Assembly: GCA_963765375.1 (NCBI GenBank)
Contig: CAVXVZ010000010.1
Coordinates: forward strand, 186,001 to 250,000
Origin: Roseiarcus sp963765375
GTDB taxonomy: Bacteria; Pseudomonadota; Alphaproteobacteria; Rhizobiales; Beijerinckiaceae
Direction: 5' to 3'
DNA length: 64,000 bases
Position numbers and translations under genes: made by a program
The notes under the pieces: generated by a model
Seen by the model: only the letters and a program-made list of their open reading frames with translations
What the model was told of the DNA's origin: nothing
Databases searched by the model: none
Part shown: positions 7,688 through 14,643 of the stretch, in pieces
How the letters are laid out: the number at the start of each line of letters is the position of its first letter
How positions within the stretch are numbered: position 1 is the first letter of the stretch

Positions 7688-8677
7688 ATGACCTCGACCC
7701 CGACCACCGCCGCCCCTGCGTCGTGGCGTGCACGATTCGCGGGCGGCGGCGCCGTCCGACTCGAATCGCTGGTCGTGCTCGCCGTGCTCTGCGCGGCGAT
7801 GGCGATCTCGTCGAGCGCCTTCCTGTCCGTCTCAAACGTTCTCAACATCCTTCTCTCGACCTCGGTATTCGGGGTGCTGGCGATCGGGATGACGTTTGTC
7901 ATTTCATCGGCCGGCATCGATCTTTCGGTCGGCTCCATGCTCGCTCTTTCCGGAGTCGTGGGCGCGATGCTCACGTCCAATCTCGATCTTCCCTGGTGGA
8001 TGGGGATTCTCGGCTGCCTTGCGGCCGGGGCGGCAACTGGCGCCGTCAACGGCTTCCTCATCACCAGGGGCGCCATTCCGCCTTTCATTGTGACGCTCGG
8101 CATGCTGGGCGTCGCCCGCGGGATCGCGCTCGTGCTCAGCAACGGCGTATCGATTTATGGCCTCCCGCCCGAAATCGTGTGGCTCGGTCAGGGCCGGCCC
8201 TTTGGCGTCCCTGTGCCCGTGATCGTCCTGCTGCTCACGGCGCTTGTCGCTCACTTGCTGCTCGCGCATACGCGCTTCGGCGTCCACGCACAGGTGATCG
8301 GCGACAACGAGGGCGCCGCGCGCGCGATGGGCGTCCGGGTCGAGCGGATGAAAGTCCTGATCTACACGCTCTCCGGGCTGCTGTCGGGCCTTGCCGGGCT
8401 CTTGTTCGCCGCGCGCATCAATTCGGGCGAACCGACCGCAGGCCTGAGCTACGAGCTCACCGCCATCACCGCGACCATTCTCGGAGGCACAAACCTGTTC
8501 GGCGGGCGAGGCAGCGTGGTCGGGACGCTGATCGGCGCCCTCATCATGGGGGTGCTTCAGAACGGGCTGAACCTGCTCGCGGTCCGGCCCTTCTACCAGC
8601 AGATCGCCATCGGCGCAGTGCTGATCCTCGCCGTCTGGCTCGATCGCATCAACAGCAGGGAGGGCTGGCGCCGATGA
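7688..8677 (+). CDS. Sugar ABC transporter permease (RbsC/FrcC-like)
   Basis: A 329-aa inner-membrane protein with about 8-10 hydrophobic helices and the CUT2 permease signatures ISSAGIDLSVGSM, GAINGFLI-like GAVNGFLITRG, IPPFIVTLGMLGVARG and the C-terminal TILGGTNLFGGRGSVVGTLIGA. The start ATG 7688 (MTSTPTTAAP) is chosen because it follows the binding-protein stop by 34 nt and has GAGGAAC upstream; the same frame extends further only into the previous gene. The stop overlaps the ATPase start (ATGA), so the two are translationally coupled. Confidence 0.92.
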   Translation: MTSTPTTAAPASWRARFAGGGAVRLESLVVLAVLCAAMAISSSAFLSVSNVLNILLSTSVFGVLAIGMTFVISSAGIDLSVGSMLALSGVVGAMLTSNLDLPWWMGILGCLAAGAATGAVNGFLITRGAIPPFIVTLGMLGVARGIALVLSNGVSIYGLPPEIVWLGQGRPFGVPVPVIVLLLTALVAHLLLAHTRFGVHAQVIGDNEGAARAMGVRVERMKVLIYTLSGLLSGLAGLLFAARINSGEPTAGLSYELTAITATILGGTNLFGGRGSVVGTLIGALIMGVLQNGLNLLAVRPFYQQIAIGAVLILAVWLDRINSREGWRR

Positions 8678-9423
8678 GTCTTCTCGAGCTGAAGGACGTC
8701 CGCAAGACTTTCGGCGCGATCGAGGCTTTGCGCGGGGTCACGTTCTCTGTCGAGGCCGGCAGCGCGGTAGCGCTGGTTGGCGACAACGGGGCCGGCAAGT
8801 CGACGCTCATGAAGACGATCACTGGCGTGTACAGGCCCGACCGCGGCGACATCCGCTTCGACGGCGTTTCCATAGTCGGCAAGGATCCCGGCGAAATCCG
8901 CCAAGCGGGGATCGAGATGATCTACCAGGACCTCGCGCTCGCCCGGATGCGCGACGTTGCTTCGAACATATTTCTCGGCCGGGAACTTACGCGCTCCGTC
9001 CTGGGAGTCAGGCTCATCGACGCAAAGCAGATGCGCGGCGAAGCCGAGGCGATGGTCGCTCGGCTTGGCGCCCGCATTCCGTCCGTCGCGCAGATGACCG
9101 GCCAGCTCTCCGGCGGCCAGCAGCAATCCGTGGCGATCGCCCGCGCGCTGACCTTCAACCCGAAGCTCGTCATCATGGACGAGCCGACCGCGGCGCTTGC
9201 GGTGCGCGAGGTCGAGCACGTGCTTGACCTCATCCGCACGCTCAAGAGGGACGGCATTTCCGTCATCCTCATCAGCCATCGCCTGACCGACGTTTTTTCG
9301 GTCTGCGACCGTATCGTGGTTCTCCGTCAGGGAGAGGTCATCGCCGATGACGCAACCCGCGAAACCAGCATGAACGCCGTCGTCGCCCATATCGTTGGCG
9401 CGGCAGATGCGCAACGCCAGTGA
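8674..9423 (+). CDS. Sugar ABC transporter ATP-binding protein, single-domain (FrcA-like)
   Basis: A 249-aa ABC ATPase with Walker A GDNGAGKST, Q-loop MIYQDLALA, signature LSGGQQQSVAIARAL, Walker B LVIMDEPTAAL and H-loop LISHRLTD. It has only one nucleotide-binding domain, unlike the duplicated RbsA/XylG type, so two copies must pair with the permease, as in rhizobial FrcBCA-type importers. The start overlaps the permease stop. The 3' end is 7 nt before the epimerase start, consistent with one operon from the binding protein to the epimerase. Confidence 0.92.
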   Translation: MSLLELKDVRKTFGAIEALRGVTFSVEAGSAVALVGDNGAGKSTLMKTITGVYRPDRGDIRFDGVSIVGKDPGEIRQAGIEMIYQDLALARMRDVASNIFLGRELTRSVLGVRLIDAKQMRGEAEAMVARLGARIPSVAQMTGQLSGGQQQSVAIARALTFNPKLVIMDEPTAALAVREVEHVLDLIRTLKRDGISVILISHRLTDVFSVCDRIVVLRQGEVIADDATRETSMNAVVAHIVGAADAQRQ

Positions 9424-9430
9424 GGATCCC

Positions 9431-10285
9431 ATGATTCGCTTCGGCATGCATTCTAGCCTTTGGACTTCCGCCTGGACGCGCGAGGGTGCGGAGAAAAGCG
9501 TCAGCGAATGCGCGCGGCACGGGCTGCAAGTGGTCGAGATCGCACTGCTCGACCCCTCGATCGTCGACGTCCAGCATTCCCTGTCCCTGTTCGAGCGTCA
9601 CGGCGTCGCGCCGACCGCGTCGCTCTGCCTGCCGCAAGCCGCCGAGGCGACGCGCCATCCGGAGGCCGCGCAAAAGTTTCTCACCCATGCGCTCGACGTC
9701 GCCCATGCGCTCGGCTCCAACACGCTGTGCGGCGTCACCTATTCGACCCTCGGGTATCGCTCCGGCGCGGCGCCGACCGAGGCGGAATACGACGCGATCG
9801 CCGGGGCCCTGAAGCCCATCGCCAGGCGCGCCGCCGACTACGGCATGACGCTCGGCCTCGAGGCCTGCAATCGCTACGAGACCCACCTCGTCAACACGGC
9901 CGCTCAGGCGCGCGCGCTCGCCGAGCGTATCGACGAGCCGGCGGTGATGATCCATCTCGACACCTATCACGCCAATATCGAAGAAAAGAGCTTCGCCGAC
10001 GCGCTCGCGGACGGCCGCGGGCTGGTGCGTTATGTCCATCTCTCGGAGAGCGACCGTGGCGTGCCGGGCTCCGGCAACATCCACTGGCGTGGCGTCATGA
10101 CGGCGCTGAAAGGCGTCCATTTCTCCGGCGACCTGGTGATGGAATTCTTCGTCACCTCGATGCCTGAGCTTGCTGCGGCGCTGTCAGTCTGGCGCCCCGT
10201 CGCCAGCGGCGCCGACGAAGTGCTGGAAGTCGGCGTCCCCTATCTCAAGAGCCTCGCCCGGGCGAGCGGCTTGCTGGCGGCTTGA
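9431..10285 (+). CDS. Ketose 3-epimerase-like TIM-barrel enzyme (D-tagatose/D-allulose 3-epimerase family)
   Basis: A 284-aa xylose-isomerase-like barrel. The four metal ligands of Pseudomonas cichorii D-tagatose 3-epimerase (Glu152, Asp185, His211, Glu246) appear at Glu144, Asp177, His203 and Glu238, all with the same offset of eight. The substrate-contacting His188 and Arg217 correspond to His180 and Arg209. Supporting motifs are LEACNRYETH, IHLDTYHANIEE, HLSESDRGVPGSG and VMEFF. The start ATG 9431 has GAGGA 5 nt upstream and sits just after the ATPase stop; an in-frame ATG at 9395 lies inside that gene. The enzyme probably interconverts C3 epimers of an imported ketose or related sugar. 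The exact substrate cannot be read from the sequence. Confidence 0.85.
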   Translation: MIRFGMHSSLWTSAWTREGAEKSVSECARHGLQVVEIALLDPSIVDVQHSLSLFERHGVAPTASLCLPQAAEATRHPEAAQKFLTHALDVAHALGSNTLCGVTYSTLGYRSGAAPTEAEYDAIAGALKPIARRAADYGMTLGLEACNRYETHLVNTAAQARALAERIDEPAVMIHLDTYHANIEEKSFADALADGRGLVRYVHLSESDRGVPGSGNIHWRGVMTALKGVHFSGDLVMEFFVTSMPELAAALSVWRPVASGADEVLEVGVPYLKSLARASGLLAA

Positions 10286-10680
10286 TGGCCGGGGCAGACG
10301 GCAAGCTCTCGCCTCGCGTCGCCATGAACGCCGAACGTCCCCGCTCGGCAGGTTCTGACAACGACGAGAACGCCGCAACCGCCGAAGCGTCGGCGGCCCT
10401 TTATTGCGGCGCGGTACGGCGCCCGAAGCGGCGCCCGAAAAGATGGAGGTCAAATCTGCACGGAAAAGAAATCGCCGCAGCAATTCGATCTGTTGGCCAA
10501 GTGCGCCCGCGCGGCCGTAAAATCTTGCACCCGCGAAGACGCGCGTAAACAATTCCTGGCTACTGAAAGGAAGCGGCCTTTCAAGTGGTTGACCGCCGTT
10601 TTGCCTTCCACTAGCGTCGAGTGCGAACTAACGCCGTCTTGATTTGGCGCGATGGCGAGGTTCGAACAAGGAAAGACGTT
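10286..10680. other. Intergenic region without a supported gene
   Basis: It follows the sugar operon. An 88-codon frame at its left side (10282-10548) is Arg/Ala-rich, has no ribosome binding site or recognisable motif, and is not accepted. No terminator-like hairpin with a T-run was seen. Confidence 0.5.
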
Positions 10681-11067
10681 ATGAGCCGCAGAGCGGCGCT
10701 TGCCGGCGCGGCGCTGGCGTTGGGCGCGTTTGACCTAATCGTTGAGCCCATTTCTGCAGGCACTGTCGAGATCCACTCCCCGCTCGGCCCGGGGTGTTGC
10801 TCGATTTCCGATGGTTCGATGCTTCAAAGCGATCAGGCCGGCGGTCTCGCAACGGTCGACAAAGTCTGGAACGACGGAGCCGAGAAGAGCGACGACCCGC
10901 TCGGGCTGGGTGCGTTCGCGTTCAAGGAGAGCGGCGGATCCGGTGGGAATTCTCTCGACGCCGTGAGTTCGGTCGCGGCTCCGGAACCCTCGGTCCTGAC
11001 CAGGCTCTTGATCATTTTCGCCGATCTGCGCGCTACGGTGTTCCGCAATCCCGCGTCCGGCCCTTGA
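10681..11067 (+). CDS. Small putative exported protein with a degenerate PEP-CTERM-like tail
   Basis: Not recognised as a known family. From ATG 10681 the 128-aa product begins MSRRAALAGAALALGAF, a signal-like segment with twin arginine-like SRR and a hydrophobic core. It has a Gly/Ser/Asp-rich middle and ends with AAPEPSVLTRLLIIF followed by ADLRATVFRNP. The PEP box, then a hydrophobic stretch, then basic residues recalls PEP-CTERM sorting signals, but an Arg interrupts the hydrophobic segment. An upstream in-frame start at 10621 would bury the signal sequence. It stands alone, converging on pyrB. It could be a decayed gene. Confidence 0.35.
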   Translation: MSRRAALAGAALALGAFDLIVEPISAGTVEIHSPLGPGCCSISDGSMLQSDQAGGLATVDKVWNDGAEKSDDPLGLGAFAFKESGGSGGNSLDAVSSVAAPEPSVLTRLLIIFADLRATVFRNPASGP

Positions 11068-11094
11068 CGCGCGAATGCCGAACCGGCCGTCTTC

Positions 11095-12039
11095 TCAGGC
11101 GTTCGGAATGTTCTGCGCCAGCGCCTCGAGCACCGCCATGCGCACCGCCACGCCCATTTCGACCTGCTCGCGGATGAGCGATTGCGCGCCGTCGGCGACC
11201 AGGGTGTCGATCTCGACGCCCCGGTTCATGGGCCCCGGATGCATGACCAGCGCGCCGGGCTTGGCGTAGCCGAGTTTTTCCTGATCAAGACCGAAATAGC
11301 GGAAATACTCGCGCGCCGAGGGCACAAGGGCGCCGCTCATGCGTTCGCGCTGCAGGCGCAGCATCATGACGATATCAGCATCCGCGAGCCCCGAGCGCAT
11401 GTCATGGGCGACCTCGACCCCCATGCGCTCCACGCCCTCCGGCATCAGCGTCGACGGGCCGACCACCCTTACATAAGCCCCGAGCTTGCCGAGGAGCAGG
11501 ATGTTCGAGCGCGCCACGCGCGAATGGAGAATATCGCCGCAGATTGCGACGGTGAGGCCCTCGATGCGGCCGAGATTGCGCCGGATGGTCAAGGCGTCGA
11601 GTAGCGCCTGGGTCGGGTGCTCGTGCGCTCCGTCGCCGGCGTTGACGACCGAGCAGTCGACCTTTCGCGCCAGGAGATGCACGGCGCCCGCCTGATGGTG
11701 GCGGACGACGAGGATGTCGGGCCGCATCGCGTTCAGGGTCATGGCGGTGTCGATCAGCGTCTCGCCCTTTTTGACGCTCGACGCGCCGACCGCCATGTTC
11801 ATCACATCCGCCCCGAGCCGTTTTCCTGCGAGCTCGAACGACGACTGGGTGCGGGTCGACGCCTCAAAGAAGAGATTGATCTGGGTGCGCCCGCGTAAGC
11901 TGGCGCGCTTCTTCTCGACCTGGCGCGAGATCGTCACCGCCTCGTCCGATAGATCGAGCAGCGCCACGATCTCCTCGCGCGACAGATGCTCGATGCCGAG
12001 CAGGTGGCGCTGGGCGAAGACGGGGCGGGAGGCGGTCAT
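11095..12039 (-). CDS. pyrB: Aspartate carbamoyltransferase catalytic subunit
   Basis: A 314-aa enzyme of the second step of pyrimidine biosynthesis (carbamoyl phosphate plus aspartate to carbamoyl-aspartate). Visible are the carbamoyl-phosphate motif FFEASTRTQSSFE, the catalytic loop region around VKKGETLIDTA, HPTQALLD and MHPGPMNRGVEI. The ATG at 12039 is preferred over an upstream in-frame start because family members begin near this point and because its ATGA overlaps the stop of a conserved upstream small ORF (12036-12227). The neighbouring pyrC and plsY often found beside it in related bacteria are not adjacent here. The upstream leader and promoter resemble those at 33.3-33.6 kb. Confidence 0.95.
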   Translation of the reverse strand: MTASRPVFAQRHLLGIEHLSREEIVALLDLSDEAVTISRQVEKKRASLRGRTQINLFFEASTRTQSSFELAGKRLGADVMNMAVGASSVKKGETLIDTAMTLNAMRPDILVVRHHQAGAVHLLARKVDCSVVNAGDGAHEHPTQALLDALTIRRNLGRIEGLTVAICGDILHSRVARSNILLLGKLGAYVRVVGPSTLMPEGVERMGVEVAHDMRSGLADADIVMMLRLQRERMSGALVPSAREYFRYFGLDQEKLGYAKPGALVMHPGPMNRGVEIDTLVADGAQSLIREQVEMGVAVRMAVLEALAQNIPNA

Positions 12040-12227
12040 CGATGCGGCCGCCAATCCTGGGCCACGCCACAAGCTGTACGAGGCGGCGTCCAGACGACAA
12101 CGCGCCACCGCCCGGCGCGGGAGCCGGCAGCCAAATCGATGTAAGCGGACGAAAGCGAGCGTAAGCCCACGAAAACGAAATGGCTTTCTTTTGTTTTCAT
12201 TTGTTTTTCGGAAACGTGACTTTTCAT
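12036..12227 (-). CDS. Conserved leader ORF upstream of and overlapping pyrB (copy A)
   Basis: A 63-codon frame starting ATG 12227 (MKSHVSEKQMKTKES, then HFVFVGLR) whose TGA overlaps the pyrB ATG as ATGA. Its first 35 codons align without gaps to a second small ORF at 33252-33434 (MKSPDSEKQKKANES, VFIFMGFR). Eighteen of 34 residues after the start are identical, several through synonymous codons (AGT/AGC, AAA/AAG, GCT/GCC). The C-terminal 28 residues are not conserved. The arrangement suggests a translated leader coupled to pyrB. There is no strong Shine-Dalgarno sequence before the ATG, so translation is inferred rather than shown. It is not a family I can name. Confidence 0.45.
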   Translation of the reverse strand: MKSHVSEKQMKTKESHFVFVGLRSLSSAYIDLAAGSRAGRWRVVVWTPPRTACGVAQDWRPHR

Positions 12228-12384
12228 GAGGTTATGGCGGATTCAAATGATTTTCTTCCCCGCCGCAACGCTGTCTCAAAAATACCGTCGCGTCTCCTCT
12301 CTATTCGTCTCCGGGGGAGAAGCCCGTCGATGAAGCAGCTCCGGCGATTGGGAAAGCCATACCACATATTTCTGATTTTGGCAA
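12120..12384 (-). repeat. Dispersed promoter-leader repeat, copy A
   Basis: The region matches 33330-33556 in patches: the promoter (TTGCCA and AAATCAGAA), the GAGAGGAGAC block, the ATTTTT run, CGCCATAACC just before the small-ORF start, and the A-rich coding start. Both copies lie in the same orientation relative to the downstream minus-strand gene. They are separated by about 21 kb, and their flanking genes are unrelated. Confidence 0.6.
12356..12384 (-). promoter_or_regulatory. Predicted sigma-70 promoter of the pyrB leader
   Basis: On the minus strand TTGCCA (-35) is followed after exactly 17 nt by TATGGC (-10). The segment CTTGCCAAAATCAGAA is shared with the promoter at 33528-33556 (CTTGCGAAAATCAGAA), which also has 17-bp spacing. 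It would give a leader of roughly 310 nt before the pyrB ATG. Confidence 0.5.
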
Positions 12385-12436
12385 GCCAAGCAAGCGCTTT
12401 CAATCTTGCCCCGCCGGCCAACCCCATCTCCATGTG

Positions 12437-12862
12437 TCAGTCGCTCAGCCTCGCCAGCGTATCCTGGTCGGGATTGCCGGCGAAATATTTGTCGAGGCAG
12501 CGCCTGAATACGTCTTCTTCAGGCGCGGCGCGGGCGAACAGCGTCATCGACGAGCGGAATTTCATCGCGTCAACGGGCCCGAAGATGTCGCGCGCGGTCC
12601 TGTTCTCGACGTCGAGAACCAGCCTCGCGCACTCGCTCAGCCTCGGGCCGAGGACGGGATGGGCGAGATAGGCTCTCGCCTCGTCAAGCGAGGCGATCGC
12701 GAAACGGATCGACATGGCGCTTTGTCCCAGGCCCGCGATCTGCGGAAAGATGAACCACATCCAGTGGCTCTCTTTCCGGCCGACCTTGAGCTCCCGATGC
12801 GCCTCTTCGTAGAGAGGCGCCTGCGCGTCGACGAAACGCGCGAGGTCGAAAGGATCCTCCAT
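12437..12862 (-). CDS. DUF1810 family protein
   Basis: A 141-aa protein with the family's hallmark aromatic motif in KESHWMWFIFPQIAGLG (about residues 30-46), then AMSIRFAIASLDEARAYLAHPVLGPRL and the C-terminal FRRCLDKYFAGNPDQDTL. Most members are small cytosolic proteins of unknown function; a relation to the NADAR/YbiA fold is sometimes proposed. It follows the SDR gene at 12908 by 45 nt on the same strand, so co-transcription is likely. Confidence in the family is high; the function is unknown. Confidence 0.88.
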   Translation of the reverse strand: MEDPFDLARFVDAQAPLYEEAHRELKVGRKESHWMWFIFPQIAGLGQSAMSIRFAIASLDEARAYLAHPVLGPRLSECARLVLDVENRTARDIFGPVDAMKFRSSMTLFARAAPEEDVFRRCLDKYFAGNPDQDTLARLSD

Positions 12863-12907
12863 CCAACCCCCTTTGAGACAAAGGCCGCCTCAGCGCTGGG
12901 CGGACGC

Positions 12908-13762
12908 TCAGCCCGCCTTCGGATAGTCCGCGCCGCGCGCCGCCGCCTCAACCGACGCGTACTGCTTCCGCAGAGTCTCGATCTCGGCCCCCATCGCTTC
13001 GTAGGCGAAGGCGCCGAGCGGCAGCCGCAACGGCGGCTTCTCCTGTTCGACGGCGGCGATGATCGCTTCGGCTCCGCGCACGGGATCGCCCTGCTGCCTG
13101 CCGCTGATCGACTGGGTGAAGTTGCGGCGCGCGATTGCCGTGTCGGCGTAGGCGTCGATCGGGTGTTTCGGGACTTTCAGCGAACGCCCGGCCCAATCGG
13201 TGCGGAACGGGCCGGGCTCCACGATAATGACCTTGATCCCGAGCGGCCCGACCTCCTTGGAAAGCGATTCCGACATGCCTTCGACCGCAAACTTGGTCGC
13301 TGCATAGTAGCCCGATCCCGGAAAACCGATGAAGCCGCCCATCGACGAGATGTTGACGATCGCGCCGGACTTCTGGGCGCGCATGATCGGGAGCGCCGCG
13401 CGCGTCATGGCCGCGAGGCCGAAGAAATTGGTCTCGAACATCGCGCGTATGTCGGCGTCGTCGCCCTCCTCGACCGCCGCGAGATAGCCGTAGCCGGCGT
13501 TGTTGACGAGGACGTCGATCCGGCCGAACCGGGACACGGCCGCCTTGACCGCGGCGTCGATCTGAACCTGCTTGTCGACGTCTAGCGCGAGCGCAAGGCC
13601 ATTCTTTGGGTTGCCGGCGACGATGTCCTCGATCCTCGCCTTGTCGCGCGCCGTGGCGACGACGCGGTAGCCGTGCTTGAGAAGAATGATCGCGAGCTCG
13701 CGACCGAACCCGGTCGAACAGCCGGTAATGAACCAAACTGGTTTGGAAGGGGCGTCCGCCAT
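12908..13762 (-). CDS. SDR family oxidoreductase (classical, NAD(P)-dependent)
   Basis: A 284-aa short-chain dehydrogenase with TGCSTGFGRE as cofactor motif (residues 11-20), NNAGYGYL, catalytic Ser in VNISSMGGF and the YYAATK Tyr-Lys pair, plus EPGPFRTDWAG after the active site. This subgroup (TGCSTGFG, AIVNISSMGG, EPGPFRTDW) is common in bacteria and usually unassigned. Start ATG 13762 is chosen over an upstream in-frame start because MADAPSKPVWFITGCS matches the normal N-terminus. It is probably co-transcribed with the DUF1810 gene and divergent from vapBC. Confidence 0.88.
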   Translation of the reverse strand: MADAPSKPVWFITGCSTGFGRELAIILLKHGYRVVATARDKARIEDIVAGNPKNGLALALDVDKQVQIDAAVKAAVSRFGRIDVLVNNAGYGYLAAVEEGDDADIRAMFETNFFGLAAMTRAALPIMRAQKSGAIVNISSMGGFIGFPGSGYYAATKFAVEGMSESLSKEVGPLGIKVIIVEPGPFRTDWAGRSLKVPKHPIDAYADTAIARRNFTQSISGRQQGDPVRGAEAIIAAVEQEKPPLRLPLGAFAYEAMGAEIETLRKQYASVEAAARGADYPKAG

Positions 13763-13837
13763 AATGGCCTCGCAAAGTCGGGAAGAATGGGAAGGGGAGA
13801 TTTTGGCACGACGCCCCTCCAGGACGCAACGCTTGCC

Positions 13838-13867
13838 GTATTGATGCGGCGAACCTACATTCAATAC
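13838..13867. promoter_or_regulatory. Candidate VapB autoregulatory operator
   Basis: GTATTGA (13838-13844) and TCAATAC (13861-13867) form a perfect 7-bp inverted repeat with a 16-nt spacer ending directly at the vapB ATG. This position is typical of toxin-antitoxin self-repression sites. Confidence 0.45.
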
Positions 13868-14122
13868 ATGAAGACCCAAGCCTCCATGCTCCAGATTCGA
13901 AACCGTCGTGTCGTCGAGCTGGCGGCGAAGCTGGCCGCGGCTCGCCGGACCACAAAAACGAGCGCAGTTCTAAGCGCGCTCGAAAACGAGCTCGCCCGCA
14001 TCGAGGGCGAGAAGTCGCTCGCGGAGCGGCTGAAGCCTCTCCAGGAGCGTATCGCGTCGGTTCCGCGCACAGGTCTGGAGGCTGACAAGGACTTTTACGA
14101 CGACCTCAGCGGCGATTCGTGA
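13868..14122 (+). CDS. VapB-type antitoxin (Rv0623/PSK-like)
   Basis: An 84-aa protein with the N-terminal DNA-binding segment MLQIRNRRVVELAAKLAA followed by RRTTKTSAV, typical of VapB antitoxins of the Rv0623-like group. An acidic, flexible C-terminus (LEADKDFYDDLSGD) would wrap the toxin. The start is ATG 13868, with ATG 13886 possible. Its TGA overlaps the toxin's GTG (GTGA), so the pair is translationally coupled. It presumably neutralises the adjacent PIN toxin and represses its own promoter through the inverted repeat just upstream. Confidence 0.85.
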   Translation: MKTQASMLQIRNRRVVELAAKLAAARRTTKTSAVLSALENELARIEGEKSLAERLKPLQERIASVPRTGLEADKDFYDDLSGDS

Positions 14123-14523
14123 TCGTTCTCGATGCGTCGGCGATTGTCGCCATCATCACTGGAGAGCCTGAGGCCGACGCCCTCACGGAGGCGCTCGGAC
14201 GGGGGGCTGAGATTACGACCTCGCCGGTAGCTGTTTACGAAGCCACGCTGGGGCTTGTTCGCATTCTCAAACGTCCTGTCGAGGACGCCGAAGCAGACGT
14301 CATGGAGTTCTTGCGTCTGGCGCGCGTCGCCGTTCAGCCAATCCAGCCGGAAACCGCTCATCTCGCGCTCGAAGCCTTTGCTCGCTACGGCAAGGGAAGA
14401 GGACACCCGGCGCGGCTCAATCTCGGCGACTGTTTCATGTACGCCCAGGCCAAGGTCGTCGGCGCCTCACTTCTTTACAAGGGCGACGATTTCTCGAAGA
14501 CAGACATCGAGAGCGCGGCCTGA
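14119..14523 (+). CDS. VapC-type PIN-domain ribonuclease toxin
   Basis: A 134-aa PIN domain. The metal-binding acidic residues are visible in order: the N-terminal VLDASAIVAI, Glu in VAVYEATLGL, Asp in NLGDCFMYA and the closing GDDFSKTDI. It starts with GTG overlapping the antitoxin stop. VapC toxins are Mg-dependent RNases that usually cut tRNA or rRNA; the target here is unknown. All catalytic acids are present, so it should be functional. It lies as accessory cargo between pyrB and topA. Confidence 0.88.
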   Translation: MIVLDASAIVAIITGEPEADALTEALGRGAEITTSPVAVYEATLGLVRILKRPVEDAEADVMEFLRLARVAVQPIQPETAHLALEAFARYGKGRGHPARLNLGDCFMYAQAKVVGASLLYKGDDFSKTDIESAA

Positions 14524-14643
14524 GCAGCGTCGCTGACCGGCGCCTCCCATTTGACACACGGCCCTGGCGTCTCCATATCCCGCGCCCAAACGGCCGGCGG
14601 CGGCAAACGGATGCGCCGCAAGCTGCCTGAGGAAGATTCCTGA

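Noticed and set aside
6538..8142. A 534-codon minus-strand frame opposite the sugar binding protein and permease
   Set aside because: No recognisable domain; explained by third-position GC of the real genes.
10282..10548. An 88-codon frame after the epimerase gene
   Set aside because: No ribosome binding site, Arg-rich low-complexity end and no motif.
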